In this document: positions 1 through 9,670 of the stretch, in pieces
Layout: each line of letters starts with the position of its first letter
Position numbering within the stretch: position 1 is the first letter of the stretch
Assembly (NCBI RefSeq): GCF_008151785.1
Contig: NZ_CP036523.1
Location: forward strand, 496,001 to 560,000
DNA length: 64,000 bases
Source: Peptacetobacter hiranonis
GTDB taxonomy: Bacteria > Bacillota > Clostridia > Peptostreptococcales > Peptostreptococcaceae
Reading direction: 5' to 3'
Made by a program: the position numbers and the translations under genes
Notes under the pieces: generated by a model
What the model was told of the DNA's origin: nothing
Databases searched by the model: none
Seen by the model: the letters and a program-made list of their open reading frames with translations, nothing else

Positions 1-4
1 AAAT

Positions 5-865
5 ATGAAGTACAGTGCTGACAGATTTATGAAGTACGTATTTTTAATAAGTGCGCTAATATCTATAGCAAGCTTAGTAGTTATAACAGGATTCGTATTT
101 TATATGGGATTAAAACCATTCTTAGCAGAAGGATATTCTTTAGGAGCATTCTTAACTGGTAGCGAATGGGTTCCATCAGCGGATTTATTCGGAGTTGCGC
201 CAATGATAGCTGCTTCATTATTTGCTACAGCAGGATCAATAGTAATAGGTACAACAGTAGGTATCTTAACAGCGATATTCATAGCAGAAATAGCACCTGC
301 TAAAATATCTGGAAAAATATCAGCAGCAGTTGAACTTCTAGCTGGTATACCTTCAGTACTTTACGGGGTATTCGGACTTGCAGTAATAGTTCCAGGAATA
401 CAGAATATATTCAACCTTCCAAAAGGACAGAGTTTACTTGCAGTAATACTTGTACTTTCAATAATGATGTTACCAACAATAGTTTCAGTATCAGAAACAG
501 CAATAAGAGCTGTAGACCCAGCTTACAAAGAAGGTTCTTATGCATTAGGAGCTTCAAGAATAGAAACAATATTCAAAGTTGTTCTTCCAGCTGCAAAATC
601 AGGAATACTTGCTGCAGTTGTTTTAGGTATAGGTAGAGCACTTGGTGAAACAATGGCGGTAATATTAGTAGCTGGTAACTCTCCTGCAATGCCAACAAGC
701 ATAATGGACAGTGTTAGACCACTTACAACAAATATAGCTCTTGAAATGGGTTACGCATACGGAACTCATCAGGAAATGCTATTTGCAACAGGAGTTGTAC
801 TATTCACATTCATATTAATATTAAATGTAGTACTTAATAAGTTAACTAAGAAAGCGGTGAAATAA
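5..865 (+). CDS. pstC: Phosphate ABC transporter permease PstC
   Basis: Inner-membrane permease subunit of the high-affinity phosphate importer PstSCAB. At 286 residues it is close to the usual family length. It has a hydrophobic N-terminal segment (about residues 10-35) and further membrane spans. The permease coupling loop is recognisable around residues 173-215 (EGSYALGAS and LGIGRALGETMAVILVAGN). pstA follows after 3 bases and pstB 970 bases later, so the order C-A-B is intact. The substrate-binding gene pstS would lie upstream, outside the window. Only 4 bases precede the ATG, so its ribosome binding site cannot be seen. Confidence 0.95.
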   Translation: MKYSADRFMKYVFLISALISIASLVVITGFVFYMGLKPFLAEGYSLGAFLTGSEWVPSADLFGVAPMIAASLFATAGSIVIGTTVGILTAIFIAEIAPAKISGKISAAVELLAGIPSVLYGVFGLAVIVPGIQNIFNLPKGQSLLAVILVLSIMMLPTIVSVSETAIRAVDPAYKEGSYALGASRIETIFKVVLPAAKSGILAAVVLGIGRALGETMAVILVAGNSPAMPTSIMDSVRPLTTNIALEMGYAYGTHQEMLFATGVVLFTFILILNVVLNKLTKKAVK

Positions 866-868
866 TAG

Positions 869-1702
869 ATGAACGGAGCAAGAAAGAGAAAAGACAATAT
901 ATTAAATGGATTGATATACGGATCAGCATTCATAACAGTTGCAATGCTATTCGTAATAGTAGGATACATATTCTACAAAGGATTTGGAAACATAAACTTT
1001 AACTTTATATTCAGCGATTACCAGGCATCAGGTGATGGTGGGGTTTACCCAATGATATTAGCAACAGTTTATACAGTAGTAATTGCAATATTAGTATCTG
1101 CACCAGTTGGGATACTTGCAGCGATATATCTTCAGGAATACGCAAAACAGGGTAGACTTGTTTCAGCTATAAGATTCTGTACAGAAAGCTTAGCTGGTAT
1201 ACCTTCAATAATATACGGATTATTTGGTGGTATATTCTTCGTAACATTCATGAAAATGGGATACTCATTATTATCAGGATCTTTAACAGTTGCGATAATA
1301 ATTCTTCCAGTAATAATAAGAACTACAGAAGAAGCTTTAAAAACAGTACCTCAGAGTTACAGAGAAGCATCATTTGCACTTGGAGCTACAAAACTTCAGA
1401 CTTTATACAAAGTTATCGTACCTAGTGCAATGCCTGGTATAATATCAGGGGTTATACTTTCAATAGGTCGTGTTGTTGGGGAATCAGCTGCGATACTACT
1501 TACAGCAGGTACAGTTGCAAAAATGCCAGCAGGAATAATGAGTAGTGCTAGAACACTTACAGTTCACTCATACTTATTAACAAAAGAAACTGGTGATATA
1601 GCAACAGCATCTTCAATAGGTATAATACTTATAGTTATAGTGTTAGCACTTAATACATTAGCTAAATTTGCAGGTAAAAAACTTAGTAAAGCAAAATATT
1701 AA
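869..1702 (+). CDS. pstA: Phosphate ABC transporter permease PstA
   Basis: Second permease subunit of the phosphate importer, 277 residues. It has an N-terminal span (about residues 15-35) and several further hydrophobic helices. The permease signature EASFALGATKLQTLYKVIVPSAMPG and IGRVVGESAAILLTAGT matches the PstA half of the family. It starts 3 bases after pstC stops and is almost certainly co-transcribed with it. A 132-base AT-rich gap without a clear terminator separates it from pstB. Confidence 0.95.
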   Translation: MNGARKRKDNILNGLIYGSAFITVAMLFVIVGYIFYKGFGNINFNFIFSDYQASGDGGVYPMILATVYTVVIAILVSAPVGILAAIYLQEYAKQGRLVSAIRFCTESLAGIPSIIYGLFGGIFFVTFMKMGYSLLSGSLTVAIIILPVIIRTTEEALKTVPQSYREASFALGATKLQTLYKVIVPSAMPGIISGVILSIGRVVGESAAILLTAGTVAKMPAGIMSSARTLTVHSYLLTKETGDIATASSIGIILIVIVLALNTLAKFAGKKLSKAKY

Positions 1703-1834
1703 TTGGTAAAAATAAAATATTAGTTTTTAAATATATTAAGGGAAAAATAAAATGTAAATTTTAAATAAATAAAATTCAGTAAACAAAAGCAAAACGGGAA
1801 TTAATTAGAATAGAATTTAAGGAGAAAATTTTAA

Positions 1835-2596
1835 ATGGAAGTATACAATAAGACTAAAATAGCTGTTAGAAATTTAGATCTTTACTACGGCGAAAAACAG
1901 GCATTAAAAGACGTTAACATGAATATAAAAGAAGGAAAAGTAACTGCACTTATAGGACCTTCAGGATGTGGTAAATCTACATTTATAAGAACTTTAAACA
2001 AAATGAACGATTTAATAGACAACGTAAAAATCTACGGAGAAATAGATTTAGACGGAGAAGATATAAACAAACAGAATGTTATAGAATTAAGAACAAAAGT
2101 TGGTATGGTGTTCCAGAAACCAAACCCATTCCCAATGAGTATATACGATAATATAACTTACGGACCTAAAATACAGGGAATAAAAGATAAGAAAGAATTA
2201 GACAAAATAGTTGAAGAAAGTTTAAAAGGAGCTGCTATCTGGGATGAAGTAAAAGATAGATTAAAAAGTTCAGCACTTGGTTTATCAGGTGGACAGCAGC
2301 AGAGACTTTGTATAGCTAGAGCAATAGCTATGAAGCCAGAAGTAATATTAATGGACGAACCTACTTCTGCACTTGACCCAATATCTACAGGTAAGGTTGA
2401 AGAGCTTATAGAAGAGTTAAAAGGTAAGTATACTATAGTAATAGTTACTCACAATATGCAGCAGGCAAACAGAATATCTGATGATACTGCATTCTTCTTA
2501 AATGGTGAAGTTGTAGAATTTAACGACACAAGATCAATATTTGAAAATCCAATGGATAAAAGAACAGAAGATTATATAAACGGAAGATTTGGTTAA
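1835..2596 (+). CDS. pstB: Phosphate ABC transporter ATPase PstB
   Basis: ATPase that powers phosphate uptake. At 253 residues it is the normal PstB length. The Walker A motif GPSGCGKST is at residues 41-49, the signature [14 protein letters not shown] is near 150-163, and Walker [14 protein letters not shown] follows. A strong site (AAGGAG) precedes the ATG. The gene ends directly in a 225-bp inverted repeat that probably acts as the operon terminator. All three glutamines of the signature are CAG, the preferred codon in core genes here. Confidence 0.97.
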   Translation: MEVYNKTKIAVRNLDLYYGEKQALKDVNMNIKEGKVTALIGPSGCGKSTFIRTLNKMNDLIDNVKIYGEIDLDGEDINKQNVIELRTKVGMVFQKPNPFPMSIYDNITYGPKIQGIKDKKELDKIVEESLKGAAIWDEVKDRLKSSALGLSGGQQQRLCIARAIAMKPEVILMDEPTSALDPISTGKVEELIEELKGKYTIVIVTHNMQQANRISDDTAFFLNGEVVEFNDTRSIFENPMDKRTEDYINGRFG

Positions 2597-2820
2597 AAAT
2601 CTCAAGAAAAAATACAGAAGATGTCGCAGAAATTTTTAGTGGCATCTTTTTTAGTTGAAAAATAGTAAATCTCCTCTCCACGGTTCCGACGCCTATTTAA
2701 AGAACAAATAGGTAGGCGTCTCCAAGTGTCGAGTGTGATTTACATATTTTTCAACCAAAAAAATTCAATGCCCCTTGAAAAATTTCCGCAACATCAGTCT
2801 GTATTTTTTTATTGAGTTTT
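2596..2820 (+). repeat. Long hairpin A with conserved internal-loop core
   Basis: An imperfect inverted repeat begins at the pstB stop. The left arm starts AAAATCTCAA and the right arm ends TTGAGTTTT, and the arms match through GTTGAAAAATA and GTAAATC. The centre (2671-2733) carries CTCTCCACGGTTCCGACG on one arm and CGTCTCCAAGTGTCGAG on the other. This resembles the core shared by the other long hairpins in the window. It is probably the 3' end structure of the pst transcript. Confidence 0.8.
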
Positions 2821-2872
2821 ATAGCCCAAATCTGTAGTTTATATAATTCTTTTGAAATGAAAAATGGTAATT

Positions 2873-3196
2873 TTATATTTTTTCTAATACTTTAAGTGGT
2901 GTGAAAGCAATTAATACAAATATTAAGTAATCAAATTTAGTATTGAAAAAATTAGGTTCTTTAATGGTAAATATACATAGAAGTATAAGCGCCGTAGAGA
3001 TAATTACTAATAAAGATTTTTTGAAAGATATTGTTCTTTTGTTAGTACAAAATTCTAATGCAAGCAAAAGTAATAGTAACACAAATATATTAAAATTTCC
3101 TGTATAGAATTTGTTTAAGCATATAAATATTATGCTTAGTCCTGATAATATACTTAAAATTGGACTGTATTTTTTTCTTAAGTTTGATATGTTCAT
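2873..3196 (-). CDS. Small hypothetical membrane protein
   Basis: I do not recognise the family. The protein is about 107 residues with three to four hydrophobic stretches (ILSILSGLSIIFICL, NIFVLLLLLLALEF, LLVIISTALILLCIF, FDYLIFVLIAF), so it is predicted to be integral to the membrane. I chose the ATG at 3196 (MNISNLRKKY) because GGTGGTG lies just upstream; an in-frame ATG at 3214 would add six residues. It stands alone on the minus strand between the pst hairpin and the valS leader. Confidence 0.5.
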   Translation of the reverse strand: MNISNLRKKYSPILSILSGLSIIFICLNKFYTGNFNIFVLLLLLLALEFCTNKRTISFKKSLLVIISTALILLCIFTIKEPNFFNTKFDYLIFVLIAFTPLKVLEKI

Positions 3197-3356
3197 TGAA
3201 ACACCACCGATCATTTTTTATATTGGATAAATTAAAATTATGTAAATAATATCGATTTTTTATCTTGGTGTCAATATTTTTTTGAAATTTGAGAAAAATG
3301 ATGAGATAAGAATTTGTAGAAGTGTTGATGATGTAATGAAATTGAGTTGTTTTTCC

Positions 3357-3386
3357 TTGACATAAGTAAAGATAACTGTATATAAT
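3357..3386 (+). promoter_or_regulatory. Promoter of the valS T-box transcript
   Basis: TTGACA at 3357-3362 and TATAAT at 3381-3386 are separated by 18 bases. This is a near-consensus housekeeping promoter. Transcription would start near 3393, just before the T-box leader. Confidence 0.85.
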
Positions 3387-3392
3387 TAAGGT

Positions 3393-3645
3393 ATTAATTA
3401 TATACAGACGTTGAAGAAGAGGAGTATTCAGTGACTTCCATCAGAGAGAGAAATCCATTGGCTGAGAGGTTTTTTAGGAGTAAGAGCTGGAGAAGGTAGC
3501 TTCGGAGTTTCCAAGCTGAGTTTAGTAGGTTTGGACGGGTGGAACCGTTATATTCTGTAGAGAGTCGAGGAATTTTTCCTCGGAATTAAGGTGGTAACGC
3601 GAGCTTTTCGTCCTTATGTAGGATGAAGGGCTCTTTTTTTATAGG
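3393..3645 (+). promoter_or_regulatory. T-box riboswitch controlling valS
   Basis: Leader RNA that reads the charging state of tRNA-Val. It holds the stem I features (GGAGTA, AGAGAG, GGCTGA), a GAGGAATTTTTCCTC stem, the antiterminator T-box AAGGTGGTAACGCG at 3588-3601, and an intrinsic terminator (GAGC...GCTC then seven T) at 3601-3641. A candidate valine specifier GTA lies in GAAGGTAGC. By the known mechanism, uncharged tRNA pairing with TGGTAA would favour antitermination into valS. Confidence 0.92.
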
Positions 3646-3779
3646 CGAAATAGTAATAAATATTATTTCGACACAAAAATGCGAGATAAACCTTTGGTAT
3701 ATTTTGGTAAAATACGAAAATTTACTAAAATATTTAAAAGGAAATCGATAATAAAATATATTATAGGGAGGATTAGAAA

Positions 3780-6443
3780 ATGGAAACAAATCTAAATAAG
3801 ACTTATGATCCAAAAGAGTTCGAGTCAAGACTTTACGATGAGTGGATGGAAAAAGGTTATTTTGCTTCAAAACCAAATAAAGATAAAAAACCTTTCACAA
3901 TAATGATGCCGCCACCAAATATAACAGGACAGTTACATATGGGGCACGCATTAGACCATACACTTCAGGATGTTTTAATAAGATGGAAGAGAATGCAGGG
4001 ATGTGAAACACTTTGGTTACCAGGTACTGACCATGCATCAATAGCTACTGAAGTTAAGGTTGTCGAAAGAATTAAAAAAGAAGAAGGCAAAACTAAATAC
4101 GAATTAGGTAGAGACGAATTCATGAAGAGAGCTTGGGCTTGGAAAGAAGAATTCGGTGGAAAAATAGAAAATCAGCTTAAAAAATTAGGGGATTCTTGTG
4201 ACTGGGATAGACAGAGATTCACAATGGACCAGGGATGCAACGATGCAGTTAAAGAATTCTTTATAAAATTATATGAAGAAGGACATATATACAGAGGTCA
4301 TAGAATAATAAACTGGTGTCCAAACTGTAAGACTACTCTTTCAGATGCAGAAGTTGAACACGAAGATCAGCCAGGTAATTTCTACCATGTAAAATATTTC
4401 CTAAAAGATAGTGATCAGTTCCTTGAAGTAGCTACTACAAGACCTGAAACTATGCTTGGGGACTCTGGTATAGCAGTAAACCCTAACGATGAAAGATATG
4501 CTGACATAGTTGGAAAAACTGCAATACTTCCATTAGTTGGTAGAGAATTACCAATAGTTGCAGATGAATATGTTGATATGGAATTCGGTACTGGTGTTGT
4601 TAAAATGACTCCAGCTCACGACCCTAACGACTTCGAAGTTGGTTTAAGACATAATTTAGAAGAAATCAACGTTATGAACGAAGACGGTACAATGAACGAC
4701 AAATGCGGTAAATACGCAGGTATGGACAGATATGAATGTAGAAAATCAATCATAGACGACCTAAAAGAAGAAGGATTCTTAATAAAAATAAAAGAACACG
4801 ACCACGCTGTTGGTACTTGCTATAGATGTCATACAACTATAGAGCCAAGATTATCTGAACAGTGGTTCGTAAAAATGGATAAATTAGCAGAACCTGCTAT
4901 AAAAATATTAAACGATAAAGAATTACAGTTTGTTCCTGACAAATTCGATAAAACTTACTTACAGTGGTTAGAAAACATAAGAGACTGGTGTATATCAAGA
5001 CAGTTATGGTGGGGTCATCAGATACCAGCATACTACTGCCAGGAATGTGGAGAAGTTGTTGTTGCTAGAGAAATGCCAGAAAAATGTCCAAAATGTGGAT
5101 GCACTCACTTCAAACAGGATGAAGACGTACTAGATACTTGGTTCTCATCTGCTTTATGGCCATTCTCAACACTTGGTTGGCCAAACAACACAGAAGAATT
5201 AAACTACTACTATCCAACAAACGTACTTGTAACTGGATACGATATAATATTCTTCTGGGTAGTAAGAATGGCATTTGCAGCAATGTTCTGTATGAATGAA
5301 AAACCATTCTCTCATGTATTAATACATGGTCTTGTTAGAGACTCTCAAGGTAGAAAAATGAGTAAATCTTTAGGAAATGGTATCGACCCACTTGAAATAA
5401 TAGACCAGTTTGGTGCAGATGCTTTAAGATTTACATTAATAACAGGAAACTCTCCAGGAAACGACATGAGATTCTACATGGAAAGAGTTGAATTTGCTAG
5501 AAACTTCGCAAATAAATTATGGAATGCATCAAGATTCGTATTCATGAACTGGGACGAAGAAATGATGAATGGCGTAACAAGAAGCGATGTTGAAGCTAAC
5601 TTAACATTAGCAGATAAATGGATAATATCAAGAGCTAACAATATAGTTAAAGATGTTACTCATAACATGGATAAATTCGAATTAGGTATGGCTCTTCAGA
5701 AAGCATACGACTTCACTTGGTCAGAATACTGTGACTGGTACATAGAAATGGTTAAACCAAGATTATACGGTGATGATGTAGAAGCTAAAAAAGCAGCTCT
5801 TTACACATTAACTTATGTTCTTGAAACAATATTAAAACTTCTTCACCCATTCATACCATTCATAACAGAAGAAATATTCGACCATCTTCCAACTGCAAAC
5901 GGAATGATAATAGTATCTGAATGGCCAGAATTCAAAGAAGAAGACAACATGGCTAAAGAAGAAGCTATGATGGATGTAATGATGGACGGTATAAGAAACG
6001 TAAGAAACGTTAGATCAGAAATGAACGTTCCACCATCTAAAAAAGCAAAAGTTATAATGGTTCCTAGTGAAGATAAACTAGAAGCTGTTGAAGCAGGAAA
6101 AGACTACTTCAAAACTTTAGCATCAGCATCAGAAGTTGAAGTTAGAGCAGATGAAGTTGGTATACCTGAAGATGCAGTAAGTGTAGTTATAGACGGTGTT
6201 AAGATATTTATACCTCTTGACGAACTTGTTGACTTCGAAAAAGAATTAGAAAGATTAAACAAGGAAAAAGCTAAATTAGAAGGCGAAATTAAGAGAGTTA
6301 ATGGAAAACTTTCTAATCAGGGATTCCTTGCAAAAGCACCTCAGAAATTAGTTGACGAGGAAAAAGCTAAAAAAGAAAAATTTGAAGAAATGATGAAATC
6401 AGTAGAGGAAAGATTAGCTAGTATACAGGCAAAACTTTCATAA
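3780..6443 (+). CDS. valS: Valyl-tRNA synthetase
   Basis: Charges tRNA-Val in the cytoplasm. At 887 residues it is full length for bacterial ValRS. The HIGH motif appears as HMGH at residues 53-56, KMSKS near residues 525-529, and editing-domain sequence such as TTRPETMLGDSGIAVNP lies between them. Two Cys pairs resembling a zinc site occur in the middle (CQECGE, CPKCGC). The C-terminal 65 residues form the typical tRNA-binding coiled coil (FEKELERLNKEKAKLEGEI). GGGAGG precedes the ATG. Control is by the upstream T-box. A long hairpin follows the stop. Confidence 0.97.
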   Translation: METNLNKTYDPKEFESRLYDEWMEKGYFASKPNKDKKPFTIMMPPPNITGQLHMGHALDHTLQDVLIRWKRMQGCETLWLPGTDHASIATEVKVVERIKKEEGKTKYELGRDEFMKRAWAWKEEFGGKIENQLKKLGDSCDWDRQRFTMDQGCNDAVKEFFIKLYEEGHIYRGHRIINWCPNCKTTLSDAEVEHEDQPGNFYHVKYFLKDSDQFLEVATTRPETMLGDSGIAVNPNDERYADIVGKTAILPLVGRELPIVADEYVDMEFGTGVVKMTPAHDPNDFEVGLRHNLEEINVMNEDGTMNDKCGKYAGMDRYECRKSIIDDLKEEGFLIKIKEHDHAVGTCYRCHTTIEPRLSEQWFVKMDKLAEPAIKILNDKELQFVPDKFDKTYLQWLENIRDWCISRQLWWGHQIPAYYCQECGEVVVAREMPEKCPKCGCTHFKQDEDVLDTWFSSALWPFSTLGWPNNTEELNYYYPTNVLVTGYDIIFFWVVRMAFAAMFCMNEKPFSHVLIHGLVRDSQGRKMSKSLGNGIDPLEIIDQFGADALRFTLITGNSPGNDMRFYMERVEFARNFANKLWNASRFVFMNWDEEMMNGVTRSDVEANLTLADKWIISRANNIVKDVTHNMDKFELGMALQKAYDFTWSEYCDWYIEMVKPRLYGDDVEAKKAALYTLTYVLETILKLLHPFIPFITEEIFDHLPTANGMIIVSEWPEFKEEDNMAKEEAMMDVMMDGIRNVRNVRSEMNVPPSKKAKVIMVPSEDKLEAVEAGKDYFKTLASASEVEVRADEVGIPEDAVSVVIDGVKIFIPLDELVDFEKELERLNKEKAKLEGEIKRVNGKLSNQGFLAKAPQKLVDEEKAKKEKFEEMMKSVEERLASIQAKLS

Positions 6444-6450
6444 AATAAAA

Positions 6451-6610
6451 GGCTGTCGTAATAAATAAAAGGGCAAGAGCATAACCACCTTCCACTCCTA
6501 GCTAAGACGCAAGACGATAAAAAGTTTTGGTTATAGTCTTAGTTGTGCGTCCACGCACAGTCGTTGGATAGGTGGTTATTTCTCTTGCCCTACTTTTTTA
6601 TACGGCAACC
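6451..6610 (+). repeat. Long hairpin B after valS
   Basis: About 160-bp inverted repeat. The arms share AGGGCAAGAG and ATAACCACCT with their complements and end in TACTTTTTTATA. The centre reads CTCCTAGCTAAGACGC on one arm and GCGTCCACGCACAGTCG on the other, only loosely like the core of the other long hairpins. It probably terminates valS transcription. Confidence 0.7.
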
Positions 6611-6727
6611 ATTTTTACTTTTAAATGTTTTGCTTGTAGCTAAAAACTTTTTAGAGTAGAAGAGTGCTGCTTAGAAGTAAGTAAAATATGAAAATAAAAG
6701 TTTCTATTAGATTTATTGGAGGTAAAT

Positions 6728-8026
6728 ATGAATTATAGTGAAGCTTTAGATTATATACACAGTAGTCATAGGTTTGGTATGAAGCTTGGGCTTGAGTCTA
6801 CAGAGAAGCTTATGGAGCTTCTTGGAAATCCTCAAGACGAGCTTAATATTATCCACGTTGCAGGTACTAATGGTAAGGGTTCTATTTGCTCATTTATCGC
6901 AAAGGTGCTTGAAAAAAGTGGCTACAAGGTTGGGCTATTTACATCTCCATATCTTGAGGTATTCAACGAGAGAATTAGGATAAATGGGGAAAATATTACA
7001 GATGAGCATATTGCAAAGTCTGTGTCTGAGGTTAAATTGCGGATAGATAAGATGCTTGCTGAGGGGTACGATTCTCCAACTGAGTTTGAGATTGTGACTG
7101 CTATGGCATTTTTAATATATAAATGGGAAAATGTTGATTACGCGGTTATGGAAGTTGGGCTTGGTGGTAGATATGACTCAACAAATATTATAAAAAATCC
7201 ACTTGTTAGTGTTATTGCATCTATAAGTTTAGATCATACTAGAGTTCTTGGGGACACTATTGCAAAAATTGCATACGAAAAAGGTGGAATTATCAAGAAA
7301 AATTCTGCGGTTGTAGTTTATTCTCAGGGGGATGAGGCTGAGGATGTGCTTAAGAAAATTGCAGCTGAGGAAAATGCAGAATTTATTGAAGCTGATTTTA
7401 GCAGTATAAATGTTAAGAAAGACGATGTTCATTCACAGATATTTGATTTTTCTATTAATGGAAAAGAGTTTAAGGATATGGAAATCAAGTTAATAGGTGA
7501 GCATCAGGTTAGAAACTGCGTGACTGCTTTAAATGCAATAGATTATCTTAGAAGAAGTGGCAAGGTAGCAAATATCACAGATGATAGTGTGAAAGCAGGT
7601 ATTTTAGAGACAAAATGGCCTGGTAGGGTTGAGAAAGTTATGGAAAATCCTACATTTATTATAGATGGGGCACACAACGAGGATGGTGCGAGATCTTTGA
7701 GAAAGGTGCTTGATAAGTACTTTGCTGATAGAAATCTTGTGCTTATGCTTGGAATGCTCGAGGATAAGGATATCGACACTGTGCTTGAGATTTTGATGCC
7801 TGTTTTTGATAGGGTTGTCGTTACTGAGCCAGATAATCCGAGAAAGATTTCTGCGGATAAGTTAAAAGCTAAGATTGAGAAGTACACAGGTAATGTGGAA
7901 GCTGTGGAAAAGATTGAGGATGCTTTGGAAAGAGTGTTAGAAGTTGCTGAAGAAGGGAATGTAGTAATAAGTGCGGGATCTCTATATATGATAGGAGAGG
8001 TTAGAACGCTTTTAAGAAATAGATAA
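6728..8026 (+). CDS. folC: Folylpolyglutamate synthase / dihydrofolate synthase
   Basis: Adds glutamate to folates (and probably makes dihydrofolate) in the cytoplasm. The protein is 432 residues. The Mur-ligase-type P-loop is HVAGTNGKGS near residues 44-53. GLGGRYDSTN and SLDHTRVLG are family motifs, and FIIDGAHNEDG lies at the start of the C-terminal domain. I start at the ATG at 6728 because GGAGGT sits at 6718-6723; a TTG at 6716 would place that site inside the gene. It is followed immediately by hairpin C. Confidence 0.93.
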   Translation: MNYSEALDYIHSSHRFGMKLGLESTEKLMELLGNPQDELNIIHVAGTNGKGSICSFIAKVLEKSGYKVGLFTSPYLEVFNERIRINGENITDEHIAKSVSEVKLRIDKMLAEGYDSPTEFEIVTAMAFLIYKWENVDYAVMEVGLGGRYDSTNIIKNPLVSVIASISLDHTRVLGDTIAKIAYEKGGIIKKNSAVVVYSQGDEAEDVLKKIAAEENAEFIEADFSSINVKKDDVHSQIFDFSINGKEFKDMEIKLIGEHQVRNCVTALNAIDYLRRSGKVANITDDSVKAGILETKWPGRVEKVMENPTFIIDGAHNEDGARSLRKVLDKYFADRNLVLMLGMLEDKDIDTVLEILMPVFDRVVVTEPDNPRKISADKLKAKIEKYTGNVEAVEKIEDALERVLEVAEEGNVVISAGSLYMIGEVRTLLRNR

Positions 8027-8030
8027 CTGG

Positions 8031-8110
8031 GAAGAGGGGCGATATACTCCATTTGTGACGCGCAATCAAGTTGCGACAGTCACAAAAGGAGTATATTCGC
8101 CCCTCTTTTT
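8031..8110 (+). terminator. Hairpin C, nested palindromic terminator after folC
   Basis: The arms GAAGAGGGGCGATATACTCC and GGAGTATATTCGCCCCTCTTT enclose a second palindrome (TTTGTGAC ... GTCACAAA) with an inner GCAA/TTGC pair. A run of T follows. It starts five bases after the folC stop and is a strong candidate terminator. Confidence 0.85.
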
Positions 8111-8189
8111 CAGTTTATCATTATTTTTAAAAGTGTTATTTTGGGGAAAGAACGCTAGAGGTATATCTTTGGTTAGTTTGAAAATTTTG

Positions 8190-8335
8190 TTAGTTATAAG
8201 TGATAAAAATATAATTTGTAATATTTTATTAGTTATAAACGATAAAAAGATATATTCTTAGTATTTTGTTAGTTATAACTAATAAAAATTGATTTATTGC
8301 CTTGTTTATCAGTTATAAGTGTGATAATTTATAAC
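8190..8335 (+). repeat. Four direct repeats with 39-40 bp period
   Basis: The motif TTAGTTATAAGTGATAAAAA or a close variant starts at 8190, 8229, 8269 and 8309. The last copy is followed by its inverted form TTATAACTAAG. The phasing is close to four helical turns. The array lies directly upstream of the AAA ATPase gene and looks like a set of protein-binding sites. No other feature is visible between hairpin C and the gene. Confidence 0.7.
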
Positions 8336-8359
8336 TAAGATGAAGAAGGGGTGATGTTG

Positions 8360-9574
8360 ATGATTAAGAGAGAAATGTATATGAGCCGCATTAGACCATT
8401 TATTAATACAGATTTGGTAAAAGTTATGACTGGGATTAGACGTTGTGGTAAGTCAGTTATGTTAGAGTTGATAAAAGAAGAGCTTTTGCAATCGGGAGTA
8501 AATAAAAGTCAATTTATTTCGATAAATTTTGAAGATATGTCATATGCACATATTCAAACAGCTAAAGCACTAAACGATGATATTATAGAAAGAGCTAATA
8601 AAATAGAGGGAAAGGTGTATCTTTTCTTTGATGAAATTCAGGAAGTGAAGGATTGGGAAAAGTGTATAAATTCACTTAGAGTTTCTTTAGATTGTGATAT
8701 TTATATTACCGGATCTAATGCTAAGTTGTTATCCGGAGAGCTTGCAACTTATCTTGGAGGAAGATATGTTGAATTTGTTATATATCCATTTTCGTTTGCT
8801 GAGTTTGTGGAATTATATAGAGAAATTTATCCCGACGAGCCAATAAATATGATTTTTCAGAAGTATGTAGTATTCGGGGGGATGCCATATTTATCTAATA
8901 TACGATTTGAAAAAACTGCATCAATCCAATATTTACATGATTTGTTTAACTCTGTGCAGCTTAAAGATATTGTAAAAAGAAATAATATTAGAGATGTGGA
9001 CTTGTTAGAAAGAATAAGTGCATATGTAATGGCAAATGTTGGAAATACATTTTCAGCAACATCAATATCAAAATTCTTTAAAAGTGAAAAGAGAAATGTA
9101 GCTCCAGATACAATTTTGAATTATATAAAATATTGCTGTGATGCGTATTTATTCTATCAAGTGAAGCGTGAAGACTTACAAGGTAAACAGATTTTGGCAT
9201 CAAATGAGAAGTATTATATAGCAGATCATGGTATCAGAGAAGCAGTTTTTGGTGGAAATATGAAGGATATCAACCTAATTTTAGAAAATATTGTTTATAT
9301 GGAGCTTCTTAGAAGAGGATATGAGGTTAGAGTTGGTAGAAGTGGCAATAAGGAGATTGATTTTGTATGTTATAAGAGAGATGAAAAGATTTACATACAA
9401 GTAACTTATTTGCTTGCATCTGAGGAAACAATTCAGCGTGAGTTTGGCGTGTACGATGATATACAAGATAATTTTCCAAAGTATGTTGTATCGTTGGATG
9501 AGTTTGATATGAGTAGAGATGGTATAAAGCATAGAAATATTAGAGATTTTTTATTAGAAAAAGAGTGGAACTAG
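8360..9574 (+). CDS. AAA ATPase with DUF4143 domain
   Basis: Member of the AAA_14/DUF4143 family of uncharacterised bacterial ATPases. The Walker A region is GIRRCGKSVM near residue 28, Walker B is VYLFFDEIQEV near 95, and TGSNAKLLSGELATYLGGRY follows. The C-terminal part carries a nuclease-like motif (GNKEIDFVCYKRDEKIYIQV). The protein has 404 residues. The start at ATG 8360 is chosen because AGGGGTGAT (8346-8354) precedes it; a GTG at 8351 is an alternative. Gln codons mix CAA and CAG, unlike its CAG-only core neighbours, which suggests acquisition. It stands alone and its function is unknown. Confidence 0.85.
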   Translation: MIKREMYMSRIRPFINTDLVKVMTGIRRCGKSVMLELIKEELLQSGVNKSQFISINFEDMSYAHIQTAKALNDDIIERANKIEGKVYLFFDEIQEVKDWEKCINSLRVSLDCDIYITGSNAKLLSGELATYLGGRYVEFVIYPFSFAEFVELYREIYPDEPINMIFQKYVVFGGMPYLSNIRFEKTASIQYLHDLFNSVQLKDIVKRNNIRDVDLLERISAYVMANVGNTFSATSISKFFKSEKRNVAPDTILNYIKYCCDAYLFYQVKREDLQGKQILASNEKYYIADHGIREAVFGGNMKDINLILENIVYMELLRRGYEVRVGRSGNKEIDFVCYKRDEKIYIQVTYLLASEETIQREFGVYDDIQDNFPKYVVSLDEFDMSRDGIKHRNIRDFLLEKEWN

Positions 9575-9607
9575 GGATTAAAAAGAATAAATATAAATCA
9601 AGAGAGG

Positions 9608-9637
9608 AGAAGCTTTTAAAAGCTTCTTCTTTTTTTA
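9608..9637 (+). terminator. Intrinsic terminator after the AAA ATPase
   Basis: AGAAGCTTTTAAAAGCTTCT is followed directly by TCTTTTTTT. It is a compact perfect stem with a T run. Confidence 0.85.
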
Positions 9638-9670
9638 ATTACAAGGATATTATAATACTTCAAATTCTGT

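Noticed and set aside
7543-8052. Long minus-strand frame opposite folC
   Set aside because: It is the antisense shadow of a recognised gene; its Ser/Leu-rich translation has no family features.
8055-8261. 68-codon open frame starting inside hairpin C
   Set aside because: It runs through the terminator palindrome and the phased repeats, has no ribosome binding site and resembles no protein.
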